Source of the DNA: a virus
DNA: 25,859 nucleotides
Strand: one strand, 5' to 3'
Virus record (IMG/VR): IMGVR_UViG_3300049215_000120
Coordinates: 1-25,859 of that record
Translations under genes and position numbers: made by a program
Notes under the pieces: generated by a model
The model's database searches: none
Told to the model about the DNA's origin: nothing
The model's input: only the letters and a program-made list of their open reading frames with translations
Shown here: positions 7,011 to 14,155 of the stretch, in pieces
Numbering within the stretch: the first letter of the stretch is position 1
How the letters are laid out: each line of letters begins with the position of its first letter

Positions 7011-8120
7011 TTGCCCAAGACCGCTCGTCGCACGGATGCGCCGGAAGTCGAACGGACGATCAACCACGTCTGGCTTCGCTGCCCGACATTTATGTGCGAA
7101 GACGGCTACGGCAACTCTGCCGAGCAGATGGCGCTCGCGATCCAACGCGCCGGTGTCGACATCTCCGTCGGAGGCACGTCGCAAGGCGGCGGCATGAACC
7201 GCTTCGGGCACTCGAACGCGACCGAAATCGCGGACCGCTCGTACAACGACACCAGGATCGGCGACGCGCTGATCTGGTACTCGCAGCCCCCGGCCTGGTA
7301 CAAGACCGGCCGCAAGAAGACCATCGGCTTCACGATGTTCGAAAGCACCGCGATCCCCGACGAGTGGATAGCGGGACTTGCGAAGGTCGATGAAATCTGG
7401 GTGCCCTCACCGTTCTGCGCCGAGGTGTTCGGCCAGTACGAGATGCGCGCGCCGATCGAGGTCGTTTCCCTCGGCGTCAACCCGAAAGACTTCCCGCCCA
7501 TGCGCCGGCAGCGCCGCGAGAAGCTGCGCTTCTTGCACGACATGACGCACCTGGGCGAACTGCGCAAAGGCGCGCAACTCGCGATCGACGCGTTCCTCGA
7601 AGCGTTCCCCGACCGTCCCGACGTCGAACTCGTCGTGCGCGCGGCGTGGCCGGACGCGACGCAATCGATCCAAACGAAAGACCCGCGCGTGACGCTGCGC
7701 GTCGAACGGCTACGCACACTGCAGCTGTGCGCGGTCTACCACGACTTCGACGCGATGATCTACCCGAGCAGAGGTGAAGGCTTCGGGCTCATCCCCTTGC
7801 AGGCGATGATGACCGGGATGCCCACGATCTACCCGGACGCGACGTCGCTCTCGGCCTTCAAGCCCTACGGCCTTCCGGTCAGCGCGAAGAAAGTGCCGAC
7901 GCGGGTCGGCGACGGCCGGCCGGGCGTGCCGCTGTGGAACTTCCGCAACGGCGCCTACTGGTTCGAGCCGAACATAACGGAACTCGTCGATCGGTTGCGT
8001 GAGATCGACCAGAACTACGACGCGGTGCAAGACACCGCGTCCGCCCAGGCCGAGTCGATCGGCGAAGAGTGGAATTGGGACCGCACGGCGGCGCGGATGC
8101 TGGAGCGACTCGAAGCGTGA
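7011..8120 (+). CDS. GT4-like glycosyltransferase (GT-B fold)
   Basis: The start is a TTG at 7011, five bases after GGAGG; no ATG fits. The 369-residue protein has the two Rossmann-like halves of GT-B enzymes. The N-terminal half contains CEDGYGNSAEQMALAIQRAG, a glycine-rich acceptor-side loop and helix. The second half has EVVSLGVNPKDFPP, KLRFLHDMTHLGELRKGAQLAI and then YPSRGEGFGLIPLQAMMTGMP. The last block is the donor-binding EX7E region of the GT4 family, but the second Glu is replaced: Glu256 is present and position 264 is Gln. It would transfer a nucleotide-activated sugar; the acceptor is unknown. Being placed between capsid and connector genes, a virion protein is the likeliest acceptor. 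The alternative is host surface modification. Confidence 0.85.
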   Translation: MPKTARRTDAPEVERTINHVWLRCPTFMCEDGYGNSAEQMALAIQRAGVDISVGGTSQGGGMNRFGHSNATEIADRSYNDTRIGDALIWYSQPPAWYKTGRKKTIGFTMFESTAIPDEWIAGLAKVDEIWVPSPFCAEVFGQYEMRAPIEVVSLGVNPKDFPPMRRQRREKLRFLHDMTHLGELRKGAQLAIDAFLEAFPDRPDVELVVRAAWPDATQSIQTKDPRVTLRVERLRTLQLCAVYHDFDAMIYPSRGEGFGLIPLQAMMTGMPTIYPDATSLSAFKPYGLPVSAKKVPTRVGDGRPGVPLWNFRNGAYWFEPNITELVDRLREIDQNYDAVQDTASAQAESIGEEWNWDRTAARMLERLEA

Positions 8121-8143
8121 ACGAGCCGAAAGGTCGTGCTCGT

Positions 8144-8788
8144 ATGAGCATCTCCGCCGTGCTGATCGTGCGCAACGAAGCGTCCCGCATCGAACGCACC
8201 GTGCGCGCGATCCGGCCGCACGTGCAGGAAGTCCTCGTCGTCGACCAAGCCTCGAACGATCACACGTACGACATCCTCTACGGGCTCTACCAGGCCAGCA
8301 TCGTCGACACGCTGCTCCGCGACGACAACCACGGCACCGCAGAAGTCTCGCGGCCGGCGGCCGTCAAGCTCGCTCAAGGACCGTGGGTGCTCATACTCGA
8401 TGCGGACGAAGAACTGCATCCAGACTTCGCAGCGAACCTTCCGCGCCTCGTGGCCAGCGACGAGGACTTCTGGCAACTTCGCCGGGTGACGACGATCGGC
8501 GGCCACGTCTACGAAGACGCGCCGCACAACCGGCTGTTCAAGAAGACCGCCGCGCACGTGCCGGAGTACCAAAACATCGGGGACTACGCACATTCGAGCG
8601 TCACCCCGCTGGAAGGCGTGAAGGTCGGCGCGTGGTCCGATAACGTGGCGATCGTGCACGAGAAATCGTGGCAAGAACAAGAGATCGACAACGCCCGCAG
8701 TGATCAGCTGCTCTCGATGCGCGCCGACGGTGATCCCGGCAAGCAGTTCGTCGGAACCTATCCCTGGTTGCCGTCCGAATCGGACTGA
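8144..8788 (+). CDS. GT2-like glycosyltransferase (GT-A fold)
   Basis: Residues begin MSISAVLIVRNEASRIERTV, the standard opening of family 2 glycosyltransferases, followed by VLVVDQASNDHTYDI (nucleotide-binding Asp) and VLILDADEEL, whose Asp86-Ala-Asp88 is the metal-binding DXD motif. At 214 residues it covers only the catalytic domain. An alternative start is GTG 8117, which overlaps the previous stop (GTGA) and would add nine residues; ATG 8144 is chosen because the conserved strand begins immediately after it. His654-like residues cannot be judged, but a late IVHEKSWQEQEI segment resembles the GT2 C-terminal metal-ligand His region. It probably acts in sequence with the upstream GT-B enzyme, for example adding a second sugar. 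Confidence 0.83.
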   Translation: MSISAVLIVRNEASRIERTVRAIRPHVQEVLVVDQASNDHTYDILYGLYQASIVDTLLRDDNHGTAEVSRPAAVKLAQGPWVLILDADEELHPDFAANLPRLVASDEDFWQLRRVTTIGGHVYEDAPHNRLFKKTAAHVPEYQNIGDYAHSSVTPLEGVKVGAWSDNVAIVHEKSWQEQEIDNARSDQLLSMRADGDPGKQFVGTYPWLPSESD

Positions 8789-8799
8789 GGAGGCGTGCC

Positions 8800-8937
8800 G
8801 TGCAGACGATCGCGCAAGACGTCACCTGGCTCGTCCTTACGCACCCGCACAACAAGATCGCCGTCGTCGGCCGGCTGCCCGCGACGCCCAAGCGCGCGGC
8901 CGAGACCTTTTCGCTGTCCTGGGTGAACCCGAACTAG
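8800..8937 (+). CDS. 45-residue mini-protein
   Basis: A GTG at 8800 sits six bases after GAGGAGG, which itself overlaps the stop of the preceding glycosyltransferase. The 45-residue product begins MQTIAQDVTWLVLTHPHNKI and ends FSLSWVNPN; it is a short beta-prone peptide without a membrane segment or signal. Its stop lies one base before the ATG of the adaptor gene, the same arrangement seen at 3171/3173. I do not recognise a family. It may be a real small virion or assembly protein, or a leader whose translation drives the adaptor gene, which has no strong ribosome site of its own. Confidence 0.5.
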   Translation: MQTIAQDVTWLVLTHPHNKIAVVGRLPATPKRAAETFSLSWVNPN

Positions 8938-8938
8938 G

Positions 8939-10141
8939 ATGGGGCTGCTGCTGAGCAACCAGTCGTACGTCACGGTAGCTGACTTCAAGTTGATGCCGCT
9001 CGACTACGATCTTTCGGACTACACGGACGCGCAGATTCAAGACATCCTCGTGCGCGCGTCCGGTGCCGCGAACTCAATCATGCGACGGTCGCAGTTGGCC
9101 GAAGAGCGGATCGACACGTTCTACGGCGACGGCTCGAACATCATGCCGATCGGGCGCCGGCCGCTGCTCTACGTGCGGCAGATGCAGTTCGTGCAGCCCG
9201 GCATTGTCGGGTTCGTGGTCCCGCCGAACCGCGTGCTCGTCGATTACACGAAAGCCCAGATCGTCCAGTACTCGCCGCTCGAACTGCAGGGCGTCGGCTT
9301 CGTGTCGGTCTTCCCCGACGGACTGCCGATCGCAATCACCTACGGGTGGGGCTACGGCTACAATCCGGCCACGGCGCCGAGCTGGACCGGCTCCGACACG
9401 CTCGCTCCGTTGAACGGTCTCGCGCCGGGCTCGTACGTCGTGGGTATCACGACGCGCACGCAATGGGGCGATACGATGCCGTCGTATCAGACGGTCGTCT
9501 CGGCCAACGGCGGGATCCTCGCGGTCATCAATCCCGTGCTCGGCGCGTGGAAGTACCGCGTCTTCATCACCCAAGGCACGCTGTTCTCGCTTTCGCAAAG
9601 CATCAACGCAGGCGACTCGTCGATCTACATCACCGGATCGACCATGCCGACGACGGGGCAAACGCTCATCCTCGACGCGTCGGCGAACGGGTTGGCCGAG
9701 GCGGTCGTCGTGACGTCTGCGGCCGGCGGGGTTGTGAATCTGCAATCTCCGACGCAGTACGATCACGGCATCAACGCCGTGATCGCGCCGCAGTGCAACT
9801 TCGCCCAAGAGATTCCGTCCACGACGTTCGGCGGCGAGGCCACGCAGGGCACCGTGTCGTCGCTCGTGCCGCCGTCCGGGTACTATCCCGAAACGGCACC
9901 ACTCACGGACACCTCGGCTGTGCCGTTGCCGCAAGAGATCCGCGAGGCGGTTCGTCTGTTGGCTCTTGGCCAGATGTACGAGCAGAACAACCTCGCGAAC
10001 CGCGGCATCGCGTCGACCGATAGCGGTCGGAAATCGATTAAGTGGCGTCCGACGACGGGAACGGGCGGCCGGGGAACGCCGACGCTCTGGCAGCAGGCCG
10101 AAGAGATCCTGAAGCCCCAGAAGCTCGCGACGATCTTCTGA
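8939..10141 (+). CDS. Head-tail connector (adaptor) with large inserted beta domain
   Basis: The ends of this 400-residue protein look like a gp6/gp15-type adaptor that docks under the portal. Residues 10-60 have YVTVADFKLMPLDYDLSDYT and a helix AQIQDILVRASGAANSIMRR, with a beta hairpin around 75-140 (PLLYVRQMQFVQ, GLPIAITYGWGYG). The C-terminal helix at 330-355 (PLPQEIREAVRLLALGQMYE) is typical. Ordinary adaptors are 100-200 residues; here about 145-325 is an insertion of beta sequence. It contains an Ig/FNIII-like part (GLAPGSYVVGITTRTQWGD) and a module at 221-283 (TTGQTLILDASANGLAEAVV, then a DHG ending) that recurs in the tail tube and hub proteins. The insertion is probably displayed on the neck surface. 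Confidence 0.72.
   Translation: MGLLLSNQSYVTVADFKLMPLDYDLSDYTDAQIQDILVRASGAANSIMRRSQLAEERIDTFYGDGSNIMPIGRRPLLYVRQMQFVQPGIVGFVVPPNRVLVDYTKAQIVQYSPLELQGVGFVSVFPDGLPIAITYGWGYGYNPATAPSWTGSDTLAPLNGLAPGSYVVGITTRTQWGDTMPSYQTVVSANGGILAVINPVLGAWKYRVFITQGTLFSLSQSINAGDSSIYITGSTMPTTGQTLILDASANGLAEAVVVTSAAGGVVNLQSPTQYDHGINAVIAPQCNFAQEIPSTTFGGEATQGTVSSLVPPSGYYPETAPLTDTSAVPLPQEIREAVRLLALGQMYEQNNLANRGIASTDSGRKSIKWRPTTGTGGRGTPTLWQQAEEILKPQKLATIF
9599..9787 (+). other. Recurring beta module inside the adaptor
   Basis: This stretch codes for residues 221-283: a Gly-Asp start, an LILDA strand, an E-AVVVTS strand, a connecting loop and a final HGINAVIA. The same order (GxTxLVDAG, then E-VV, then NHxxGxxV) occurs twice in the tail tube protein and once in the giant hub protein. 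The similarity is by eye and is at domain level, not nucleotide level. Confidence 0.5.
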
Positions 10142-10144
10142 CCG

Positions 10145-12064
10145 ATGCCGCTGCTCGTCAGTCAGCGCGCGGGCGCGCAGGGCAGCAGCACGTCCGCTGT
10201 CGTCCATCTCACTAGCTCGCCTGCCCTGGGCGACTTCTTACTCGGCGGCGTGCACTGCGCCGGCGCGCCGTCGGCGGGATCGGGCTACTCGGCGCTGCGG
10301 ACGGCAACCAACGGGCTCGTCGTCGATCAGGTTGCCACGTCGGGCGAATCCAGCGCGCAGACGATCTCGACGTTCCCAAGCGGCTCGTACGAAGCGTACC
10401 TCTACGATCTGATCGGCGCCGCGTCGACGCCGATCTTCGGCACGGCTGAAGCGGTTGGTGACGGCGGCACCATCTCGCTCGGCGTCGACGGCTCGGCGCC
10501 GTCGGGATCGCTCGCATTCATCTTCGTGCTCGGCACGGGCGACATCTCACCGGCGCCGACCGTCGCGACGCCGTCCGGCTACCTGGCGGACTATTTTCAG
10601 ACGCTCGGGAGCTCGGTGCTCGCGGTGTACCGATCCAACGGCTACGTGTCCGGCGACGTCACGACGACCGTCTCCTACGCCAACTTCGCAAGCGCGCCGA
10701 CGGCCGTGCTCGTCGTCGTGCAACCGCAAGGCGCGTCGCTCAGCGCGAACGCGTCCGCATCGGTCTTCAACTCGCACGGCTCGCTCAGCGCAGGCGCGTC
10801 CGCGTCGATCAAGCGGTATCGGAACGGCGAGACCATCACGGCTCCGCTCGTCGTGCAGGAAACGATCTCGGCACCGTGCGCGGTGGAAGAGATCATGACG
10901 TCATCGGGCGGCGTCTCGTCGGAGACGCCCTCCCGCGTCTACCCGGTTCCTCCGACGCCCCCTCCGCCCGCGCTCATTCTTCCGCCGTGGAACGACGACA
11001 CAATTCCCGCCGGCGCGCTCGTCGGCAAGACCTCGAGCACCGCATTTGATTCGAGCGAGCAGGCTGCGATTGCATCGAACTGGCCGAGCATCGTCTTCAT
11101 CATCCATTCGGGCTCGACGGGCTACTGGGAAGATCAAGTCTCGGCGCTTTACACGCCGTACAAGACGCGCAACCCCAGCGGCCTCATGGGCTTCTACGTC
11201 GGCTTTCACCAGCAGCGAACGCAGCTCTATCGCTATTGGCAGCAGCCCGAATTGCAGACGTGGTACGCCGAGTACGGCGGTCAGTACGTCAAAGGGAAAG
11301 ACGTCGAGAACGCAGCGTTTAGGGATGCGTGGTCGACCGACGTCGCGTGGCTGCTCGCGAACTACCCGTTCGACGGCGTCTTCGTCGACTCTCTCGGCCC
11401 CGGCTTCGACCCGAACAAATACGCGATGATCGCGGAGCTGCGCAAGAAGATCCCCGCGGGCAAATTCATCTGGGGCAACTGCGCTCCGACGCTCACGCCG
11501 GGACAGACGTATTTCGACGGCAACGCGTTGCATGGGTGCTTCAACGAAACGTCGGTCGGCGCACCGAATGGCAACGGCACGTCGCCGATCTACCTGAAGC
11601 AAACGCTCCAGCAGTGGATCGCGTACGCGAAGACTGGCTGGCCAGGCATCATGAAAGTGTGGCCGGGCTTCTGGTTCAACGATGAAAAAGGCCCGACGTG
11701 GCCGACGACGTACGGCGCGCGCGTCGTTGCGGCTCGCGCGACCAACGCCATCTCGTTCGCCCTCGGTTATTTCCTGTGCGGCATGTACCCGTACAGCTAC
11801 GTGCAGTACTCGTGGGGATATAACTACGACGGCGGCAATCTCGTCCTTGAGTACGATGCGAACGGGAACATCATCGGCGATCCGAGCGGCACCGTCGACA
11901 CGTCCTGGTACGCCGACTTCTTCAACGCCCTCGGTGCGCCGACGGGCGATGCGGTCTTCGGAGGAACGGGATTAGGCGCGGGCTACTTCGTCACGCGCTC
12001 GTTCGCGCACGCGACCGTGTCGGTCAACCTCGTTGCGCAAACCGCAACCGTCACGTTCGACTGA
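10145..12064 (+). CDS. Neck fibre-like protein with glycoside-hydrolase-like TIM barrel
   Basis: This 639-residue protein has three parts. Residues 1-190 form a beta-rich module (starts MPLLVSQRAGAQG) that is clearly homologous to the N-terminus of the giant hub gene at 21816, sharing GSGYxxL, SLAFIFVLG and a terminal VVVQPQ-like strand. Residues 195-223 hold about two copies of a 14-residue Ala/Ser repeat (GASLSANASASV). After a Pro-rich linker (PVPPTPPPPALILPP), residues about 290-630 look like a TIM-barrel glycosidase. They contain GLMGFYVGFHQQR, FDGVFVDSLGPGFDP with Asp410 and Asp415, FIWGNCAPT, CFNETSVG with Glu468, and MKVWPGFWFND. The DGVFVD strand followed by a Glu strand resembles putative GHL/DUF4015-type hydrolases. 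It could be a polysaccharide-degrading appendage. Its place within the connector genes is unusual. Confidence 0.7.
   Translation: MPLLVSQRAGAQGSSTSAVVHLTSSPALGDFLLGGVHCAGAPSAGSGYSALRTATNGLVVDQVATSGESSAQTISTFPSGSYEAYLYDLIGAASTPIFGTAEAVGDGGTISLGVDGSAPSGSLAFIFVLGTGDISPAPTVATPSGYLADYFQTLGSSVLAVYRSNGYVSGDVTTTVSYANFASAPTAVLVVVQPQGASLSANASASVFNSHGSLSAGASASIKRYRNGETITAPLVVQETISAPCAVEEIMTSSGGVSSETPSRVYPVPPTPPPPALILPPWNDDTIPAGALVGKTSSTAFDSSEQAAIASNWPSIVFIIHSGSTGYWEDQVSALYTPYKTRNPSGLMGFYVGFHQQRTQLYRYWQQPELQTWYAEYGGQYVKGKDVENAAFRDAWSTDVAWLLANYPFDGVFVDSLGPGFDPNKYAMIAELRKKIPAGKFIWGNCAPTLTPGQTYFDGNALHGCFNETSVGAPNGNGTSPIYLKQTLQQWIAYAKTGWPGIMKVWPGFWFNDEKGPTWPTTYGARVVAARATNAISFALGYFLCGMYPYSYVQYSWGYNYDGGNLVLEYDANGNIIGDPSGTVDTSWYADFFNALGAPTGDAVFGGTGLGAGYFVTRSFAHATVSVNLVAQTATVTFD
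10727..10813 (+). repeat. Two copies of the 14-residue Ala/Ser repeat
   Basis: Two units (14 and 15 residues) with the pattern xxxSLSAxASASV/I follow the N-terminal module. They correspond to the seven-unit array in the hub gene at 22392-22688. Only the protein pattern is conserved, so this is an old or diverged expansion. Confidence 0.6.
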
Positions 12065-12074
12065 GGAGGCCCAG

Positions 12075-12431
12075 ATGATCGTCTTTCAGTCGAAGATGCA
12101 GGCCGGCGAAGTCGGCTTCCAGATCACGTGGGACCCCGAGGCCGGACAGACGGGGAACATCCAGAGCCTGCTCGGCGCGAACGTCTCACTCCAGGTCTCG
12201 CAGCCCGGCTCCGGCTACAATCCGGACCCGTTCACCGCGTGCAGCGTCTCGGGCGATGGTCTGACCGCGTGGTACATCACGCAGGCGTCGACCGATTTTC
12301 CCACGGGCGGTGTGTACTACATCCAATGGACCGCGACGTGGTCGGACGGCTCGACGTTCGAGTCCGAGATCATCCAGTACAACGTCGGCCTCACGCTTCC
12401 CGACCTGCCCTTCGGTGTGCCGCAGCGATGA
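12075..12431 (+). CDS. Small beta-sandwich protein (Ig/BppU-like)
   Basis: The ATG at 12075 follows GAGGAGG, which overlaps the preceding TGA. The 118-residue product is all beta: VGFQITWDPEAGQTGNI, GANVSLQVSQPG, GLTAWYITQASTDFPTGGVY and YIQWTATWSDGSTFESEII. This alternation, with ligand-like Trp/Tyr residues, resembles small Ig-like or BppU-N-type domains that phages attach to necks and baseplates. No catalytic motif is seen. Directly following the glycosidase-like fibre, it may be the partner or anchor of that protein, or a head decoration protein. It overlaps the closure gene by ATGA. Confidence 0.6.
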   Translation: MIVFQSKMQAGEVGFQITWDPEAGQTGNIQSLLGANVSLQVSQPGSGYNPDPFTACSVSGDGLTAWYITQASTDFPTGGVYYIQWTATWSDGSTFESEIIQYNVGLTLPDLPFGVPQR

Positions 12432-12799
12432 GCGCGCAACTGCGAACCAACGCGATCCCGTGGCTGACGGATACGGAAACGGTCACGATCGTTCGTCGTT
12501 CCGGACCCGACACGACGGGTGCGCCGACGCAAACGACGATCTACTCAGGCGCGGCCGACGTGCAGATCGAAGTCGGCATGACGTTCGTCGACCCGTCCGG
12601 ATTGGTGCAGAGCGCGGACGGCACACTCGCGATCACGCCGGACTCGAACGGCAACCTTCCCGCAGTCGAATCGGGCGACGTCGTGCAGCTGAACGGCGCG
12701 GAGTATCGCATCGAGCAAGTTTACGTGTGGAACGCGCAGCCGATCCATCTCGAAGCGCGGCTGAAGGTTGGTCCCAAGAGCTACCACGGCCCGCGATGA
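12428..12799 (+). CDS. Head closure (stopper) protein
   Basis: The ATG overlaps the previous stop (ATGA). The 123-residue product has the layout of SPP1 gp16-like closure proteins: a short N-terminal strand with VTIVRRSGPDTTGAPT, TIYSGAADVQIEVG, a loop, LPAVESGDVVQLNGAEYRIE and a final strand PIHLEARLKVG. Closure proteins bind under the adaptor, block DNA leakage after packaging and provide the tail docking surface. Size, order after the adaptor and before the morphogenesis and terminator genes, and the GD-V-LNG-EYRIEQV core support the call. It overlaps the next gene by ATGA. Confidence 0.7.
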   Translation: MSAQLRTNAIPWLTDTETVTIVRRSGPDTTGAPTQTTIYSGAADVQIEVGMTFVDPSGLVQSADGTLAITPDSNGNLPAVESGDVVQLNGAEYRIEQVYVWNAQPIHLEARLKVGPKSYHGPR

Positions 12800-13326
12800 T
12801 CACGGTTTCGATCGACGGCGGCGACGCGCTGCTTTCGCGCGTGCGCGCGATGAAGGCTGCGACGCAGAACATGGAGCCGGCGCTCTTACGCGGCGGTATC
12901 GCGGCGTTAAAGGCCGCGGCGGATCGCATCGACGCGGGCGGTCCCGGCTGGCCGCCGTTGGTCGGTCCTCCGCATTCTCTGCTCCACGTCACCGGACGGC
13001 TGTTGTCGTCGCTGACGGTCGGCGGTCCCGGCAACGTCGTGCAGCTCAATCCGAACTCGATCCAGGTCGGCACGAACATCAAGACCGACGACGGCAACTG
13101 GAACCTCGGCGCGCTCTTGCAGGGCGGCACTGGCGTCTACGCCGGGAAGGGTCCGATCACGGCCAAGAACGGGAAGGCGCTGCGGTTCGAGCTCGGCGGC
13201 GCCGTCGTCTTCGCACGATCAGTGAAGGGCGTTCCACCGCGTCCGTTTTTGCTGATCGACGAACCGTTAGCGGATACGGTCGCCAAGATTTTCGCCGCGC
13301 ACATCATGGGCACACCGGAGGCATAG
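12796..13326 (+). CDS. Phage virion morphogenesis / tail completion protein
   Basis: The 176-residue product matches the virion morphogenesis family (Phage_tail_S, Mu gpG / P2 S type). It has an N-terminal helical arm (GDALLSRVRAMKAATQNMEP), WPPLVGPPHSLLHVTGRLLSSLTV, IQVGTNI, a GALLQGGTGVYAG loop, and FARSVKGVPPRPFLLI followed by a C-terminal helix. In this family the protein helps complete the tail end that joins the head. It starts at an ATG that overlaps the closure gene's stop and is followed by the terminator gene with only one base between. Confidence 0.78.
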   Translation: MITVSIDGGDALLSRVRAMKAATQNMEPALLRGGIAALKAAADRIDAGGPGWPPLVGPPHSLLHVTGRLLSSLTVGGPGNVVQLNPNSIQVGTNIKTDDGNWNLGALLQGGTGVYAGKGPITAKNGKALRFELGGAVVFARSVKGVPPRPFLLIDEPLADTVAKIFAAHIMGTPEA

Positions 13327-13327
13327 C

Positions 13328-13867
13328 GTGGCCGTTCAAGCCTCGAGCGACGAGCTGTCGAAGCTCATGTGGGACCAGCTCGTCGCGGTTCTGCAAGCGG
13401 AGATGACGCCGACCGGCCGTCTGTCCACGGTCCAGGACTTGCGGCGCGGCATCCAGCTGTGGCGCGACGTGTCGCCGGCGATCGGCGTGCAGCACTACAA
13501 CTACACCGAGAAGCCGTACGCAACGCACAAGCATCAGATCGCGAACAACTTCCAGATCGCGTGCGCGTGCGCGTCGGTGCCGACCGTCGTCAACGGCTCG
13601 GTGACGAAGATCGCCAACCTCGACGATGCGAACGCGCAGCTCGACCTCTTGCTGTCGGACGGCAACGGGAACGGCGTCGGCCCCGTGCTGCGCTCGACCG
13701 TGAACAACGGCCTGTTCGATCCGACGCTCAACGGCAAGCTCGGTCTCCGCTCGGAGATCACGTCGCTGCAACGCTCGTGGGATATTCGCGCGGGCTCCGA
13801 CGACAACGAACGCGTGTGGGCCTACGGCCTCTACACGTACACCGTCTACACCTATGTCATCATCTGA
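13328..13867 (+). CDS. Putative tail terminator protein
   Basis: The GTG at 13328 is preceded by GGAGG at the right distance. The 179-residue product begins with a helix (SDELSKLMWDQLVAVLQAEM) and then has strand sequence including GIQLWRDVSPAIGVQHYNYT, NNFQIACACASV and RVWAYGLYTYTVYTYVI. Tail terminators cap the growing tube when the tape measure length is reached and bind the head closure ring. Identification rests on size, mixed alpha/beta layout and position between the morphogenesis and tail tube genes; I see no diagnostic motif. Confidence 0.52.
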   Translation: MAVQASSDELSKLMWDQLVAVLQAEMTPTGRLSTVQDLRRGIQLWRDVSPAIGVQHYNYTEKPYATHKHQIANNFQIACACASVPTVVNGSVTKIANLDDANAQLDLLLSDGNGNGVGPVLRSTVNNGLFDPTLNGKLGLRSEITSLQRSWDIRAGSDDNERVWAYGLYTYTVYTYVII

Positions 13868-13879
13868 GAGGAGAACTGC

Positions 13880-14152
13880 ATGAAAGTGCGTTGCGCGCCC
13901 GCGCACGGGCTTCCGTCGATCAGCACAGTCGACCTCACGTCGTTGGCCGGCGGCATCCATTGGGATCGGGACGAGGAGCGCGACGTGCCGGCAGAGATCG
14001 GCGCGGAGCTGCTGCGCACCGGGCACTTCGTCGAGCTCTCGGACTCCGAGCCGTCGTTCATCGTCGATCAGGACCCCGGCGCCGAGGCTCCGGGCCAAGA
14101 TGATCCCGGCTACATTGCGCCGCCGGAACGCCCGGCATTCACGGAGGACTAG
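13880..14152 (+). CDS. 90-residue unknown protein before the tail tube
   Basis: A GAGAGGAG ribosome site precedes the ATG. The product has a beta-like start (MKVRCAPAHGLPSISTVDLT), a short acidic helix (PAEIGAELLRTGHFVEL) and an acidic, Pro-rich, probably disordered tail. I do not recognise a family by motif. Small genes at this location are common in siphoviruses, and the order suggests a role in head-tail joining or tube assembly, but this is positional inference only. Confidence 0.6.
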   Translation: MKVRCAPAHGLPSISTVDLTSLAGGIHWDRDEERDVPAEIGAELLRTGHFVELSDSEPSFIVDQDPGAEAPGQDDPGYIAPPERPAFTED

Positions 14153-14155
14153 ACC

